Assembly (NCBI GenBank): GCA_015485385.1
Contig: WFTS01000089.1
Location: 1-64,000, forward strand
Reading direction: 5' to 3'
Length of the DNA: 64,000 nt
Origin: Kordiimonadales bacterium
GTDB taxonomy: Bacteria > Pseudomonadota > Alphaproteobacteria > Sphingomonadales > Kordiimonadaceae
Shown: in pieces, positions 1 to 7,833 of the stretch
How the letters are laid out: each line of letters starts with the position of its first letter
Position numbering within the stretch: position 1 is the stretch's first letter
Position numbers and translations under genes: made by a program
Notes under the pieces: model-generated
The model's input: only the letters and a program-made list of their open reading frames with translations
Told to the model about the DNA's origin: nothing
The model's database searches: none

Positions 1-743
1 GATATTATCGGCACAAAAGTGATGTGCTATCGTGTGACATGGGTTTTTCAGTTTTTTTGCCGCCACAGGCTGAAACCCGCCCCTGCCCTATTGTCTGGTA
101 CTTGTCCGGGCTAACATGCACCGAAGACAATGTGACAGTAAAAGCGGGCTTTCAGCGCACTGCGTGTGACACGGGTTTAATCATAATTTGCCCCGACACC
201 AGCCCACGCGGCAGCCATGTTCCCGACGACGAGGCCTATGATTTTGGCTGTGGCGCTGGCTTTTACCTGAATGCCACCAAAGCACCATGGCGCGATAATT
301 TCCAAATGTATGATTATATCACGAAGGAATTACCGTCGCTGGTGGTGTCACACTTTCCAGCCGATATGACACGCCAAGGCATTATGGGCCATTCCATGGG
401 AGGGCACGGCGCTTTGACAATTTGGGTAAAAAACCAAGCCACGTACAAAAGTGTTTCCGCCTTTGCGCCTATTGTTGCGCCGATGCACTGCCCGTGGGGT
501 GAAAAGGCTTTCACTGGATATTTGGGTGAGGACAAAACAAATTGGGCCGATTATGACGCCTGTGCCTTGCTTGAAAAATACGGCGCGGGCAAAACGGAAA
601 TACTGATCGACCAAGGTCTGGCTGATAATTTCCTCGAAGAACAGTTAAAACCTGAACTTTTTGTCGCCGCCTGTAAAAAAGCAGGACAAAAACTGAAAAA
701 CCCATGTCACACGATAGCACATCACTTTTGTGCCGATAATATC
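1..743. repeat. Fold-back inverted repeat at window start
   Basis: Positions 1-56 are a perfect reverse complement of 688-743, with a 631-bp spacer. Both arms encode the same fghA codons (from about codon 16 onward) in opposite orientations. The inner edge sits in a short A-rich run (AAAAACTG) common to the two joined sequences, so the junction shows microhomology. The left arm runs into base 1, so its full length cannot be seen. This pattern is typical of a fold-back chimera at a contig end, but a real inversion cannot be excluded from sequence alone. Confidence 0.95.
3..695 (+). pseudogene. fghA: S-formylglutathione hydrolase, inverted body fragment
   Basis: S-formylglutathione hydrolase releases formate and glutathione, the second step of glutathione-dependent formaldehyde oxidation in the cytoplasm. 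This piece carries about codons 16 to 245, including the SGLTC oxyanion-hole segment and the nucleophile motif GHSMGG. It lacks the true N-terminus, which lies on the other strand at 786. It also lacks the last 30-40 residues, including the DHSYY-type segment that supplies the catalytic His. After about position 690 the frame runs into antisense fghA start sequence and ends at 776, giving a nonsense tail. The 250-residue reading frame from GTG 24 should not be treated as an intact enzyme. Confidence 0.85.
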
Positions 744-786
744 CCTGTTCGCCACCAAAACATAAGGTCTTGTTGAGGGTTTCCAT
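688..786 (-). pseudogene. fghA: S-formylglutathione hydrolase, 5' fragment
   Basis: Starting with ATG at 786 on the minus strand, the reading frame gives the usual fghA N-terminus: about 33 residues running from METLNK through the YYRHKSD segment to GFSVF. After the fold-back junction near 688 it continues as nonsense. The start overlaps the adhC stop by one base (TGATG), so in the real genome adhC and fghA form a translationally coupled formaldehyde-detoxification pair. The family normally has about 275-280 residues, and this copy is broken by the inverted segment. Confidence 0.85.
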
Positions 787-1889
787 CAGAATTCCACCAC
801 GCTGCGAATACTCTCTCCTTTATGCATCAAATCGAAGGCATCGTTGATTTTCTCGAGTGGCATTTTGTGGGTGATCAGGTCGTCAATATTGATTTTTCCG
901 TCCATATACCAATCGACAATTTTGGGAACATCGGTGCGCCCGCGCGCCCCGCCAAACGCCGTCCCGCGCCAAACTCGGCCGGTCACCAGTTGGAATGGCC
1001 TTGTCGAGATTTCTTGTCCCGCGCCAGCCACTCCGATGATGATGCTTTCCCCCCAGCCCTTATGGCAACATTCCAGCGCTTGGCGCATGGTGTTCGTGTT
1101 GCCAATACACTCAAAGCTATAGTCAGCGCCGCCGTTGGTTAAGTCCATGATCGCTTCTATCACGTCGCAGTTGGTGGGGTTTACAAAATCAGTCATGCCG
1201 AAGTTGCGCGCCACGCCTTCACGGGCTCCGTTGATGTCAACACCGATGATCTTATCGGCGCCCACCATGCGCGCGCCCTGAATTACATTGAGGCCTATGC
1301 CGCCTAGCCCAAACACCACCACGTTACTGCCGGGTTCAACCTTGGCATCAAACGCCACCGCGCCTACGCCTGTGGTCACACCGCAACCGATGTAACAAAT
1401 TTTGTCGAACGGCGCGTCTTTCCTAACTTTTGCTAGTGCGATTTCAGGCAACACTGTGTGGTTCGAGAAGGTTGAACAGCCCATATAATGCAGGATCGGT
1501 TTACCATCTAATGAGAACCGGCTGGTGCCGTCCGGCATCACGCCTTGGCCCTGAGTTTCACGAATGGATTGGCAAAGGTTGGTTTTAGGATGCAGGCAAT
1601 AATCACACTCACGGCATTCAGGGGTATAGAGAGGGATCACATGGTCGCCCGGCTTTAAGCTGGTCACGCCTGCGCCCACGTCCATCACCACACCTGCGCC
1701 TTCATGGCCAAGGATTGCGGGGAAGGCTCCTTCCGGGTCATCCCCTGAGAGAGTGAAAGCATCGGTATGGCATACGCCAGTGGCTTTGATTTCCACCAAC
1801 ACTTCACCCGCTTTGGGGCCTTCAAGGTCAACGTCTTCAATAGAAAGTGGTTTTCCTGCGCCCCAGGCTACGGCTGCACGTGTTTTCAT
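786..1889 (-). CDS. adhC: S-(hydroxymethyl)glutathione dehydrogenase (class III ADH)
   Basis: Zinc- and NAD-dependent oxidation of S-hydroxymethylglutathione to S-formylglutathione in cytoplasmic formaldehyde detoxification. At 367 residues it has normal family length. Visible ligands are catalytic zinc Cys40, His62 and Cys169, the structural zinc quartet Cys92, Cys95, Cys98 and Cys106, and the dinucleotide motif GLGGIG at 194-199. The stop overlaps the fghA ATG by one base. The ATG start lies about 100 bp from the divergent CinA-like gene, so the shared spacer 1890-1989 should hold its promoter. Symbols adhC, adhI and frmA are all used for this family. Confidence 0.96.
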   Translation of the reverse strand: MKTRAAVAWGAGKPLSIEDVDLEGPKAGEVLVEIKATGVCHTDAFTLSGDDPEGAFPAILGHEGAGVVMDVGAGVTSLKPGDHVIPLYTPECRECDYCLHPKTNLCQSIRETQGQGVMPDGTSRFSLDGKPILHYMGCSTFSNHTVLPEIALAKVRKDAPFDKICYIGCGVTTGVGAVAFDAKVEPGSNVVVFGLGGIGLNVIQGARMVGADKIIGVDINGAREGVARNFGMTDFVNPTNCDVIEAIMDLTNGGADYSFECIGNTNTMRQALECCHKGWGESIIIGVAGAGQEISTRPFQLVTGRVWRGTAFGGARGRTDVPKIVDWYMDGKINIDDLITHKMPLEKINDAFDLMHKGESIRSVVEF

Positions 1890-1989
1890 CGGTATCCCCT
1901 TGATCGATATTTTTTCATCAGCATGTATGTACTAAAAGCAAATGCGCTCCTATTGTGCAAGGGCAAGTTTTAAGCGAGAGGATTAGATT

Positions 1990-2742
1990 GTGGCCGATAC
2001 GGTAATTGCAAGTTTGTTGATCATCGGCGACGAAATACTTTCAGGCCGTACAAAGGATGCGAACCTGTCTTATTTGGCTGAATGGCTGAATGAAAATGGT
2101 ATTCAATTGGGCGAAGTGCGCGTGGTGCCTGATGTAGAGGCTGAAATTGCCGAGGCCGTAAATGCTCTGCGCACTAAATATGCGTATGTGTTCACCACCG
2201 GCGGCATTGGCCCAACGCACGATGATATTACGGTGGATAGTATCGCCGCCGCCTTTGACGTGCCGGTGGTAATACATCCAGAAGCCTATGCCCGCATGGA
2301 AGCGCATTACGGCAAAGAGAATTTCACAGACGCCCGTAAACGCATGACACGAGTGCCAAAAGGCGCAGAACTGGTTGATAACCCTGTTTCTATCGCGCCG
2401 GGTATCCGCATGGAGAATGTTTTCATCATGGCTGGTGTGCCCAAGATAATGCAGGCGATGCTTGAGGACATCCGTCCGCATTTGAAAGTGGGGCGCAAAG
2501 TATGGACCCAGTCATTAACGGTACATGCTCCTGAAAGCAAAATAGCGGAAGATCTTGGCGCTATTCAAACCGCAAACCCTGACACCAGCATTGGTAGCTA
2601 CCCCTTTTATATTGGGGGCTATGGTTCCACTATAGTTATTAGAAGCGCAGAGACAGCAGCCGTTGAAAAGGCGATGGGGGAAGTGCAAGCACTGTGTTTT
2701 GCCAAGCGTTTTGAAACCGATGACGTTAGCGAGATTGATTAG
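1990..2742 (+). CDS. CinA-like molybdopterin-binding domain protein
   Basis: A 250-residue protein made of one MoCF-biosynthesis (MogA/MoaB/CinA N-terminal) domain. The TTGGIGPTHDD segment near residue 75 is the signature of the family. It lacks the C-terminal nicotinamide-nucleotide amidase domain of full CinA, so it belongs to the short form often labelled competence/damage-inducible protein A. Biochemical role of the short form is not settled. It starts with GTG, preceded by AGCGAGAGG. Its stop overlaps the convergent purU stop by a few bases. Confidence 0.85.
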   Translation: MADTVIASLLIIGDEILSGRTKDANLSYLAEWLNENGIQLGEVRVVPDVEAEIAEAVNALRTKYAYVFTTGGIGPTHDDITVDSIAAAFDVPVVIHPEAYARMEAHYGKENFTDARKRMTRVPKGAELVDNPVSIAPGIRMENVFIMAGVPKIMQAMLEDIRPHLKVGRKVWTQSLTVHAPESKIAEDLGAIQTANPDTSIGSYPFYIGGYGSTIVIRSAETAAVEKAMGEVQALCFAKRFETDDVSEID

Positions 2743-3596
2743 CGTTTAAAGACCACAGTTTTGTTACCGTTCAGCAGTACCCGGTGTTCCAGATGTAATT
2801 TCAGGGCTTCGGCCAGCGTTACGCGCTCTACGTCGCGGCCTGCAGCGACCATATCGGCTGCGCTCATGGCATGGTTCACGCGCGCGACATTCTGTTCGAT
2901 AATTGGGCCTTCATCTAAGTTAGCCGTTACATAGTGTGCGGTGGCACCGATCAGTTTGACGCCTTTTTTAAACGCTTGTTTATAGGGCGCAGCCCCCTTG
3001 AAACTGGGCAAGAAACTATGGTGGATGTTAATCACTCGGCCTGCCAATTTTTCGCACGCCTTAGCTGACAGCACCTGCATATAGCGCGCAAGCACGATCA
3101 GGTCGATTTGCTCGTCGTCGATCAGGGCGAGTAATTTTTCTTCTTGGGCCGCTTTGGTCTCAGCCGAGACCGGCCAGTGGTGGTACGGCACACCGTAGGC
3201 CGTTGTTACCTTGTGAGCGTCACCGTGGTTTGAGACGACCGCAGGCACATCCATAAACAAGGCACCCCGTTCTCGCCGATACAGAATATCCATCAGGCAG
3301 TGATCAAATTTAGATACCATCACCAGCACGCGCTGGGGTTTGTTTGCATCATGGATTGCCCATTGCATGTGGAACTTTTCTGCAAGAGGCGTGACCAAGC
3401 ACCTCAGATCAACCACACTGACTGAAACATTAATGGGTTGCACTGCAACGCGCATGAAAAACTGCCCGCTATCCCCACAGCCATATTGATCTGAAGACGT
3501 GATGTTGCAACCAGCCGAGGCAAGCAAACTTGACACTTCAGCAACAATACCCGGCCGGTCCGGGCACGAGAGTGTGAGTATGTATTTGTCAGTCAT
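2739..3596 (-). CDS. purU: Formyltetrahydrofolate deformylase
   Basis: Hydrolyses 10-formyltetrahydrofolate to formate and tetrahydrofolate, balancing one-carbon pools. The 285 residues contain an N-terminal ACT domain (about 5-80) and a formyltransferase-type hydrolase domain from about 90. The INIHHSFLPSF segment and the later DEGPIIEQ segment carry the catalytic Asn, His and Asp of the family. A GAGGA ribosome site precedes the ATG. Its position near adhC/fghA is compatible with one-carbon/formaldehyde metabolism, though the gene is a separate convergent unit. Confidence 0.95.
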   Translation of the reverse strand: MTDKYILTLSCPDRPGIVAEVSSLLASAGCNITSSDQYGCGDSGQFFMRVAVQPINVSVSVVDLRCLVTPLAEKFHMQWAIHDANKPQRVLVMVSKFDHCLMDILYRRERGALFMDVPAVVSNHGDAHKVTTAYGVPYHHWPVSAETKAAQEEKLLALIDDEQIDLIVLARYMQVLSAKACEKLAGRVINIHHSFLPSFKGAAPYKQAFKKGVKLIGATAHYVTANLDEGPIIEQNVARVNHAMSAADMVAAGRDVERVTLAEALKLHLEHRVLLNGNKTVVFKR

Positions 3597-3761
3597 AGGG
3601 TCCTCGATGTTCGTCTAAGGCGTTTCTACGCGCCGCACAAAAGCAAGCTCAGCCTAGCTTGGCAACAGAAATATTGTAACTTCTGCAATAAGCCGTTGTT
3701 TTGTGGTGCGGGAGTGTTTTATAAGCCCTCTTGTTGTTGGCGTTGGCCAACCCATTTCCGG

Positions 3762-3848
3762 GCCCGCATGGTGGAATTGGTAGACACACAAGACTTAAAA
3801 TCTTGAGATCGTATGATCGTACCGGTTCGAGTCCGGTTGCGGGTACCA
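3762..3848 (+). tRNA. tRNA-Leu (anticodon TAA)
   Basis: A complete class II tRNA of 87 nt including encoded CCA. Acceptor arm GCCCGCA pairs with TGCGGGT (terminal G-T wobble), followed by A and CCA. The anticodon arm CAAGA/TCTTG encloses loop CTTAAAA, giving anticodon TAA at 3796-3798. A long variable arm and a GGTTCGAGTCC T arm are present. Confidence 0.97.
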
Positions 3849-3873
3849 TTTTCAGCTAAGATGGTTTCTTTTC

Positions 3874-4668
3874 CTAAAGGACTGTAGGGTCGCCCCACAG
3901 GGCGTCTAGCACTGATAGGCTGTCTATGGCTGACGTGTCAGCGTTTGGCAGGGCTGGATTCCAGCTTGAAACCGAGCAGCCAACCAAGTTGCAGTTGTCA
4001 GCCAACCAGCGAACGGTATTGGCAAGAGAGCGAGGGGATGGCCCTCCAGCCACGGCATAATTTTGGGCAGGCACATACTCTTTGCCGATAACATCCGTAT
4101 CAATATGCAAATAGACGCTGTCTCCGTGAATTGCGAGTGATTTGAGGTCGTCGGTTCGGCTAAGCTGGTGGATTTTGGAGTTTTTCAGGTTTATATCCTC
4201 GCCCGAATCCAAATCACGGCCATCTGCATGGATAACTTTTTGTTCCGGAAAGGCTTTTGTGCCGATGCCATGCATCAAATTTTGGTCCCCTCGGCCAACA
4301 AGCTTGGCCAAAGGCATTCCGCCAAGGAAGTTGCTTTGTGAAGTTTCCTCGGTATGAAAGTCGCCGTGTGCATCCAGCCAAATTAGCCAATCAGGCTGTA
4401 TATGGGCGTCCTGCAACCCTTTTAAAAAGCCAAGAGAGCTAACGCAGTCACCCGCTACAGAGATAGGCAATAGCCCGCGTGAAATTTGGCCAGATACTGC
4501 GTGCGCCAAGGCTTTATATGTCTCGGTGATAGACCTGTCTCTGTCATGCGCATAGATGCAGGGAGAGACGGTTTGCCAATTAATTTGGGGCATCAGGTCA
4601 GCAAGGCGGGTCAACCCCGGCATCGGTGCGCCGATAAAGATCGGGACAATAATGGGCTCAGGTTTCAT
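3874..4668 (-). CDS. Arginase/agmatinase family protein, divergent metal site
   Basis: A 264-residue ureohydrolase-fold protein. The metal-binding segment DAHGDFH (Asp99, His101, Asp103) is intact, as are the first two Asp of the C-terminal metal motif (Asp190, Asp192). The family's GGDH segment reads AGDC (Cys75 in place of His), and the usual D-P after the second motif is missing. It is therefore a member of a side branch with unknown substrate, and arginase activity should not be assumed. It lies 26 bp after tRNA-Leu on the opposite strand and 38 bp from the amidase gene, possibly co-transcribed with it. Confidence 0.75.
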   Translation of the reverse strand: MKPEPIIVPIFIGAPMPGLTRLADLMPQINWQTVSPCIYAHDRDRSITETYKALAHAVSGQISRGLLPISVAGDCVSSLGFLKGLQDAHIQPDWLIWLDAHGDFHTEETSQSNFLGGMPLAKLVGRGDQNLMHGIGTKAFPEQKVIHADGRDLDSGEDINLKNSKIHQLSRTDDLKSLAIHGDSVYLHIDTDVIGKEYVPAQNYAVAGGPSPRSLANTVRWLADNCNLVGCSVSSWNPALPNADTSAIDSLSVLDALWGDPTVL

Positions 4669-4706
4669 ATCATTGCACCGGGACTTGGGGCCTATTGTGA
4701 TCGCTC

Positions 4707-6311
4707 TTAATGTGAAGGCGCCTTGAGAGCTGGAAAAAGGGCTGGGGGCTTGCGGTGCTTGGTCGCTTGTTCATATGCATAGGATAGTTTGATCAACAGG
4801 CCCTCTGAATAGGGCCGTCCAAGAATTTGCAGCCCTGCAGGCAAAGTGCCGTGGCTAAAGCCCATTGGAACAGACACAGCAGGCAAGCCCGTTGCGGGTG
4901 CCACAAGCTGAGAGTTATCCCCTTTATATTCCTCGACCGCCTTATCAAGATGCGCGGGTGGGTAGGTCCAGGATGGATAAATTAGTGCGTCTAAATTATT
5001 GGCATCAAAAGTTGCTACTGTATCGGCCAGATAGGCTTGGCGGCCAGCATGATCTTTAAAGCCAGGGCAGGGCTTTTCCCATTGGGAAGGCTCTATATCA
5101 AGCGGCGATTTGGCGAAATATTCAAGCGCACGTTTGGCGTGGGGATCATAGTCCCCGGTCTTGAGCAGAGTGTTCACGTCGCTGAAAGGTGCGCTTGGCC
5201 CTCTTGAGGCCATATAACCACGCAGATCATAGCGAAAGCGTGGGCAAAAGTTGGGAGCTTTCAGATGGCTTTCAAAATTTGGGATTTGGATATTGTCGAT
5301 CACTGTTGCACCGGCTGCTCGCAGGTCGGTGATGGCTTGTTCGAACAAGGCCATAACGTCTGGGTCACTATCCTCGCCGGCAAGAGCCCGAAGAACACCA
5401 ATGCGCGCCCCCTTCAGGCCATTAGGATCAAGGTATTTTGTATAATCGGTTTCGTGACGGTCTTTGCCTAACTCGGTAATTGGATCGGTTGGATCATAAG
5501 CGGCAACCACACCAAATATCAGCGCCGCATCGGCGACGGTGCGCGCCATAGGGCCGGCGATATCGCGGTCAAAGGCCAAGGGAATTACACCGTCCCGCGA
5601 GGTTAGCCCAACCGTTGACCGGATGCCAAACAAGGCTAAATGCGATGATGGGCCGCGAATACTGTTCCCCGTGTCGCTGCCAAGTCCGGCTACCCCAAAG
5701 TTTGCAGCGGTGCCAGAGGCCGTGCCGCCGCTAGAGCCAGCAGGAACACGGTCAAGCGCATAGGCGTTCGCCGTGGTGCCAAACGAAGAGCTTACAGTTT
5801 GGCGTGCAGAAAAGGCCCATTCTGCCATGTTGGTTTTGGCGATGATGATAGCGTCTGCGTCGCGGATTTGTCGGACCATAAAGGCATCGTCTGGCGGCAG
5901 GCTGTTTTTCAGTGTGATTGAACCGCCACTTGTGATCATGTCATGGGTATCAAAATTATCCTTTACCAGCATCGGTGCACAAAAGAGGGGGCCAAGTTTT
6001 TTGCCATTTTGAACCGCACGGTCGATAGCGTCTGCCTTATCAAGCGCCTTGGGGTTTAAAACTGTGATGGCATTTAAGCCCGTAGATTTGTCGTAGGCCT
6101 TGATGCGCGCAAGATAGGTCTCAACCACTTTTCGGCAAGTGGTATTGCCGTTTAGGATTGCGGACTGTATTTCGCGGATGCTTGTTTCGACGACATTAAA
6201 ATGTGGGGCTGTTTGCTGTTGTGGTTCGCTTGCGTTGGCCGCATTACTGGTTACGGTTGCGATGACAAGTGCAAATCCAATGGATAACATTTGTTTGCTG
6301 TTCATTACCAT
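4707..6311 (-). CDS. Secreted amidase (amidase signature family)
   Basis: A 534-residue amidase signature enzyme hydrolysing an unidentified amide. An N-terminal signal peptide (hydrophobic 9-23, cleavage likely near the ANASE stretch) points to the periplasm. The Ser-cisSer-Lys triad is visible: Lys117 in VKDNF, the GSSGG segment at 192-196, and nucleophile Ser217. The usual GGSIR around the nucleophile reads GNSIR, a small deviation. An AGAGGA ribosome site lies upstream of ATG 6311; a second in-frame ATG is two codons on. The arginase-like gene follows on the same strand, so both may act on nitrogen compounds, which is only inference. Confidence 0.88.
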   Translation of the reverse strand: MVMNSKQMLSIGFALVIATVTSNAANASEPQQQTAPHFNVVETSIREIQSAILNGNTTCRKVVETYLARIKAYDKSTGLNAITVLNPKALDKADAIDRAVQNGKKLGPLFCAPMLVKDNFDTHDMITSGGSITLKNSLPPDDAFMVRQIRDADAIIIAKTNMAEWAFSARQTVSSSFGTTANAYALDRVPAGSSGGTASGTAANFGVAGLGSDTGNSIRGPSSHLALFGIRSTVGLTSRDGVIPLAFDRDIAGPMARTVADAALIFGVVAAYDPTDPITELGKDRHETDYTKYLDPNGLKGARIGVLRALAGEDSDPDVMALFEQAITDLRAAGATVIDNIQIPNFESHLKAPNFCPRFRYDLRGYMASRGPSAPFSDVNTLLKTGDYDPHAKRALEYFAKSPLDIEPSQWEKPCPGFKDHAGRQAYLADTVATFDANNLDALIYPSWTYPPAHLDKAVEEYKGDNSQLVAPATGLPAVSVPMGFSHGTLPAGLQILGRPYSEGLLIKLSYAYEQATKHRKPPALFPALKAPSH

Positions 6312-6484
6312 GCCCGCTGATCCTCTTGTAAAGGTTTACTGCCTAGTGGATGTGGACGATACTGTTCGCGGTGGGGCAGGGCAATATAAAGTTTGCGCAA
6401 TAGATTTATCTTCTTGTCGGGTGGGTTGATAAGCGAACCAATGCAGGTTCCCCATCTAAGCTTTCCCAAGAAAGTTTGTACGCA

Positions 6485-6516
6485 TAAAAAAAACGGGGCA
6501 GCAAAGCCACCCCGGT
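6485..6516 (-). terminator. Intrinsic terminator of cspA
   Basis: On the minus strand a GC-rich hairpin (GGGGTGGC, loop TTT, GCTGCCCC with two G-T pairs) is followed by eight T. It lies about 30 bp after the cspA stop. Confidence 0.85.
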
Positions 6517-6544
6517 TTTAAAATTCTGAAACGCGTATCAGAGC

Positions 6545-6751
6545 TTAACGAAGCTCGATGTTCTCAGCGCCTTCTTTACCGTTACGGCCTTCAACAAGCT
6601 CGTAAGATACGGCTTGGCCGTCTGAAAGAGTTGCGATGCCAGAACGCTCAAGCGCGCTGATGTGAACAAATGCGTCTTTGCCGCCATCTTCAGGCTCGAT
6701 GAAGCCGTAACCTTTGGTGGCGTTAAACCATTTTACTGTACCGTTTGCCAT
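6545..6751 (-). CDS. cspA: Cold-shock protein
   Basis: A 68-residue single cold-shock domain protein, an RNA/ssDNA chaperone. Both nucleic-acid motifs are present: KGYGFIEP (about 14-21) and DAFVHIS (about 27-33). The N-terminus MANGTVKWFN is typical. The ATG is preceded by GGAATTAGG. An intrinsic terminator follows. The upstream 405 bp are gene-free, leaving room for the long structured leader common in cold-shock genes. The symbol denotes the family only, since paralogue identity cannot be fixed here. Confidence 0.95.
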   Translation of the reverse strand: MANGTVKWFNATKGYGFIEPEDGGKDAFVHISALERSGIATLSDGQAVSYELVEGRNGKEGAENIELR

Positions 6752-7156
6752 AGTCCTAATTCCTTAATCCAGTGTTTTGCAGAGCCGACCCAATGCCAAA
6801 ATAGCAAGAGGCCAACATGAGCAAGTCAAACGCTCACAATCTGAAGAAAGCAACCAAGCAGATCGCGCATTTGCGTAGATCAAGTAGGGCCGACACAAAC
6901 TGAATGTGTAACGTGTTGTTTTGCATCGACACTTTCATTTGGGCGCTAGTGTAAAGTCAACAGTTTGTACGCTTTATTGCCTGTGCTTCTGTTCGGTTAT
7001 GGTAAAAGTGTGACATTTCTGCATATATTTCAGTTTCTTGCCCGGATTTTCACCCCAATTTTCTAGGGTTTGCTACTCGCACCCATGAAAAGCCATACCA
7101 AAATGATCCGGTTCATCTTTTGGTCAAATTTAAGACTAGGGAGCATATATTGGCGT
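6752..7156. other. Gene-free spacer, probable cspA promoter and leader
   Basis: No coding frame with family features on either strand. A TTGACT box lies on the minus strand at 6955-6960, but I cannot match a convincing -10 box to it. The length fits a long 5' untranslated leader for cspA. No known riboswitch recognised. Confidence 0.4.
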
Positions 7157-7627
7157 TTAGGCGTCAAGGCTTCCTATCACAAGCATTACATTTTGGATGT
7201 CACTGCGTTTAAAGTGGAGCTCTTTTGATGGGTTAAATTGCTGCACAATCAGCGTATCTTTATTCCAGCGAATGAACTGCTTGATAAATCCGCTGTTGGA
7301 TTTGGTTTCGATCAAGATATACCGACCGCGCCGGGGAGGTTTATTGGGGTGAATATAGGCGATATCCTGGTTCTTATATTTTGGTATCATGCTGTTGCCT
7401 GTCACAAAAACCGCAAAGGCACCATGTATGCCTTGCAGATCAGCAGGGCGGAATGTCCAGTCAACCGGGTTTTCTTCAATCATAAGATTGCCATCCTCCC
7501 CACCCTGGGCCCGCCCGCGTATGGGTAAGCTTTTACGCGAACTGAAAGCTTTGGGGCCTGCAGATAAAGCAGATGTTTGATGATCAAAATAGATTATATT
7601 TGGCATTGCTTGGGTGATGGTAGGCAT
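7157..7627 (-). CDS. S24/LexA-type peptidase domain protein without HTH
   Basis: A 156-residue protein carrying the LexA/phage-repressor C-terminal fold. The Ser nucleophile lies in GNSMIPKYKNQD and the downstream general base Lys in GFIKQF. The start is taken at ATG 7627 because AAAGGAG sits six bases upstream; a longer frame to 7831 has no ribosome site and a non-repressor-like N-terminus. No helix-turn-helix is recognisable in the first 60 residues, so DNA binding is not shown. It is divergent from the EAL gene. It may be an S24-type protease involved in regulation, with unknown target. Confidence 0.7.
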   Translation of the reverse strand: MPTITQAMPNIIYFDHQTSALSAGPKAFSSRKSLPIRGRAQGGEDGNLMIEENPVDWTFRPADLQGIHGAFAVFVTGNSMIPKYKNQDIAYIHPNKPPRRGRYILIETKSNSGFIKQFIRWNKDTLIVQQFNPSKELHFKRSDIQNVMLVIGSLDA

Positions 7628-7727
7628 AATGTTCTCCTTTTGTTCTATTATGCAGATTGAACTTATAAAGGGAAGACCTAAAACCAGCGGGTGGGAGAAA
7701 AATCTATTCTGTGCAATGTCACTGTCT

Positions 7728-7759
7728 GTGTTGACGCAGCAGGCGTGTTGACGCAGCAG
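7728..7759 (+). repeat. 15-bp direct repeat overlapping promoter
   Basis: GTGTTGACGCAGCAG occurs at 7728-7742 and again at 7745-7759, a 17-bp period. Each copy contains a TTGACG -35-like box. It lies in the spacer between the S24-domain gene and the EAL gene. Confidence 0.9.
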
Positions 7760-7777
7760 AAAGGAGCCTGTTATGCT
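7748..7777 (+). promoter_or_regulatory. Predicted sigma-70 promoter of EAL gene
   Basis: TTGACG at 7748-7753 and TATGCT at 7772-7777 are separated by 18 bp. The -35 box belongs to the second copy of the 15-bp direct repeat. Expected transcription start near 7784 would give a leader of about 50 nt. Confidence 0.5.
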
Positions 7778-7817
7778 TGGGGTTATGCGAAAAAACAAAA
7801 ATCTGATTGATTGTTGG

Positions 7818-7833
7818 GGGTGTAAGAACACCC
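7818..7833 (+). promoter_or_regulatory. Hairpin directly before EAL start codon
   Basis: GGGTGT AAGA ACACCC forms a perfect 6-bp stem with a 4-nt loop ending at the base before ATG 7834. The G-rich 5' arm is the only ribosome-site-like sequence, so the hairpin could mask it, or the DNA palindrome could be an operator. Confidence 0.45.

Noticed and set aside
3649-3849. 66-codon minus-strand frame beginning MVPATGLEP
   Set aside because: It is the antisense of tRNA-Leu, a common spurious frame in bacterial annotations.
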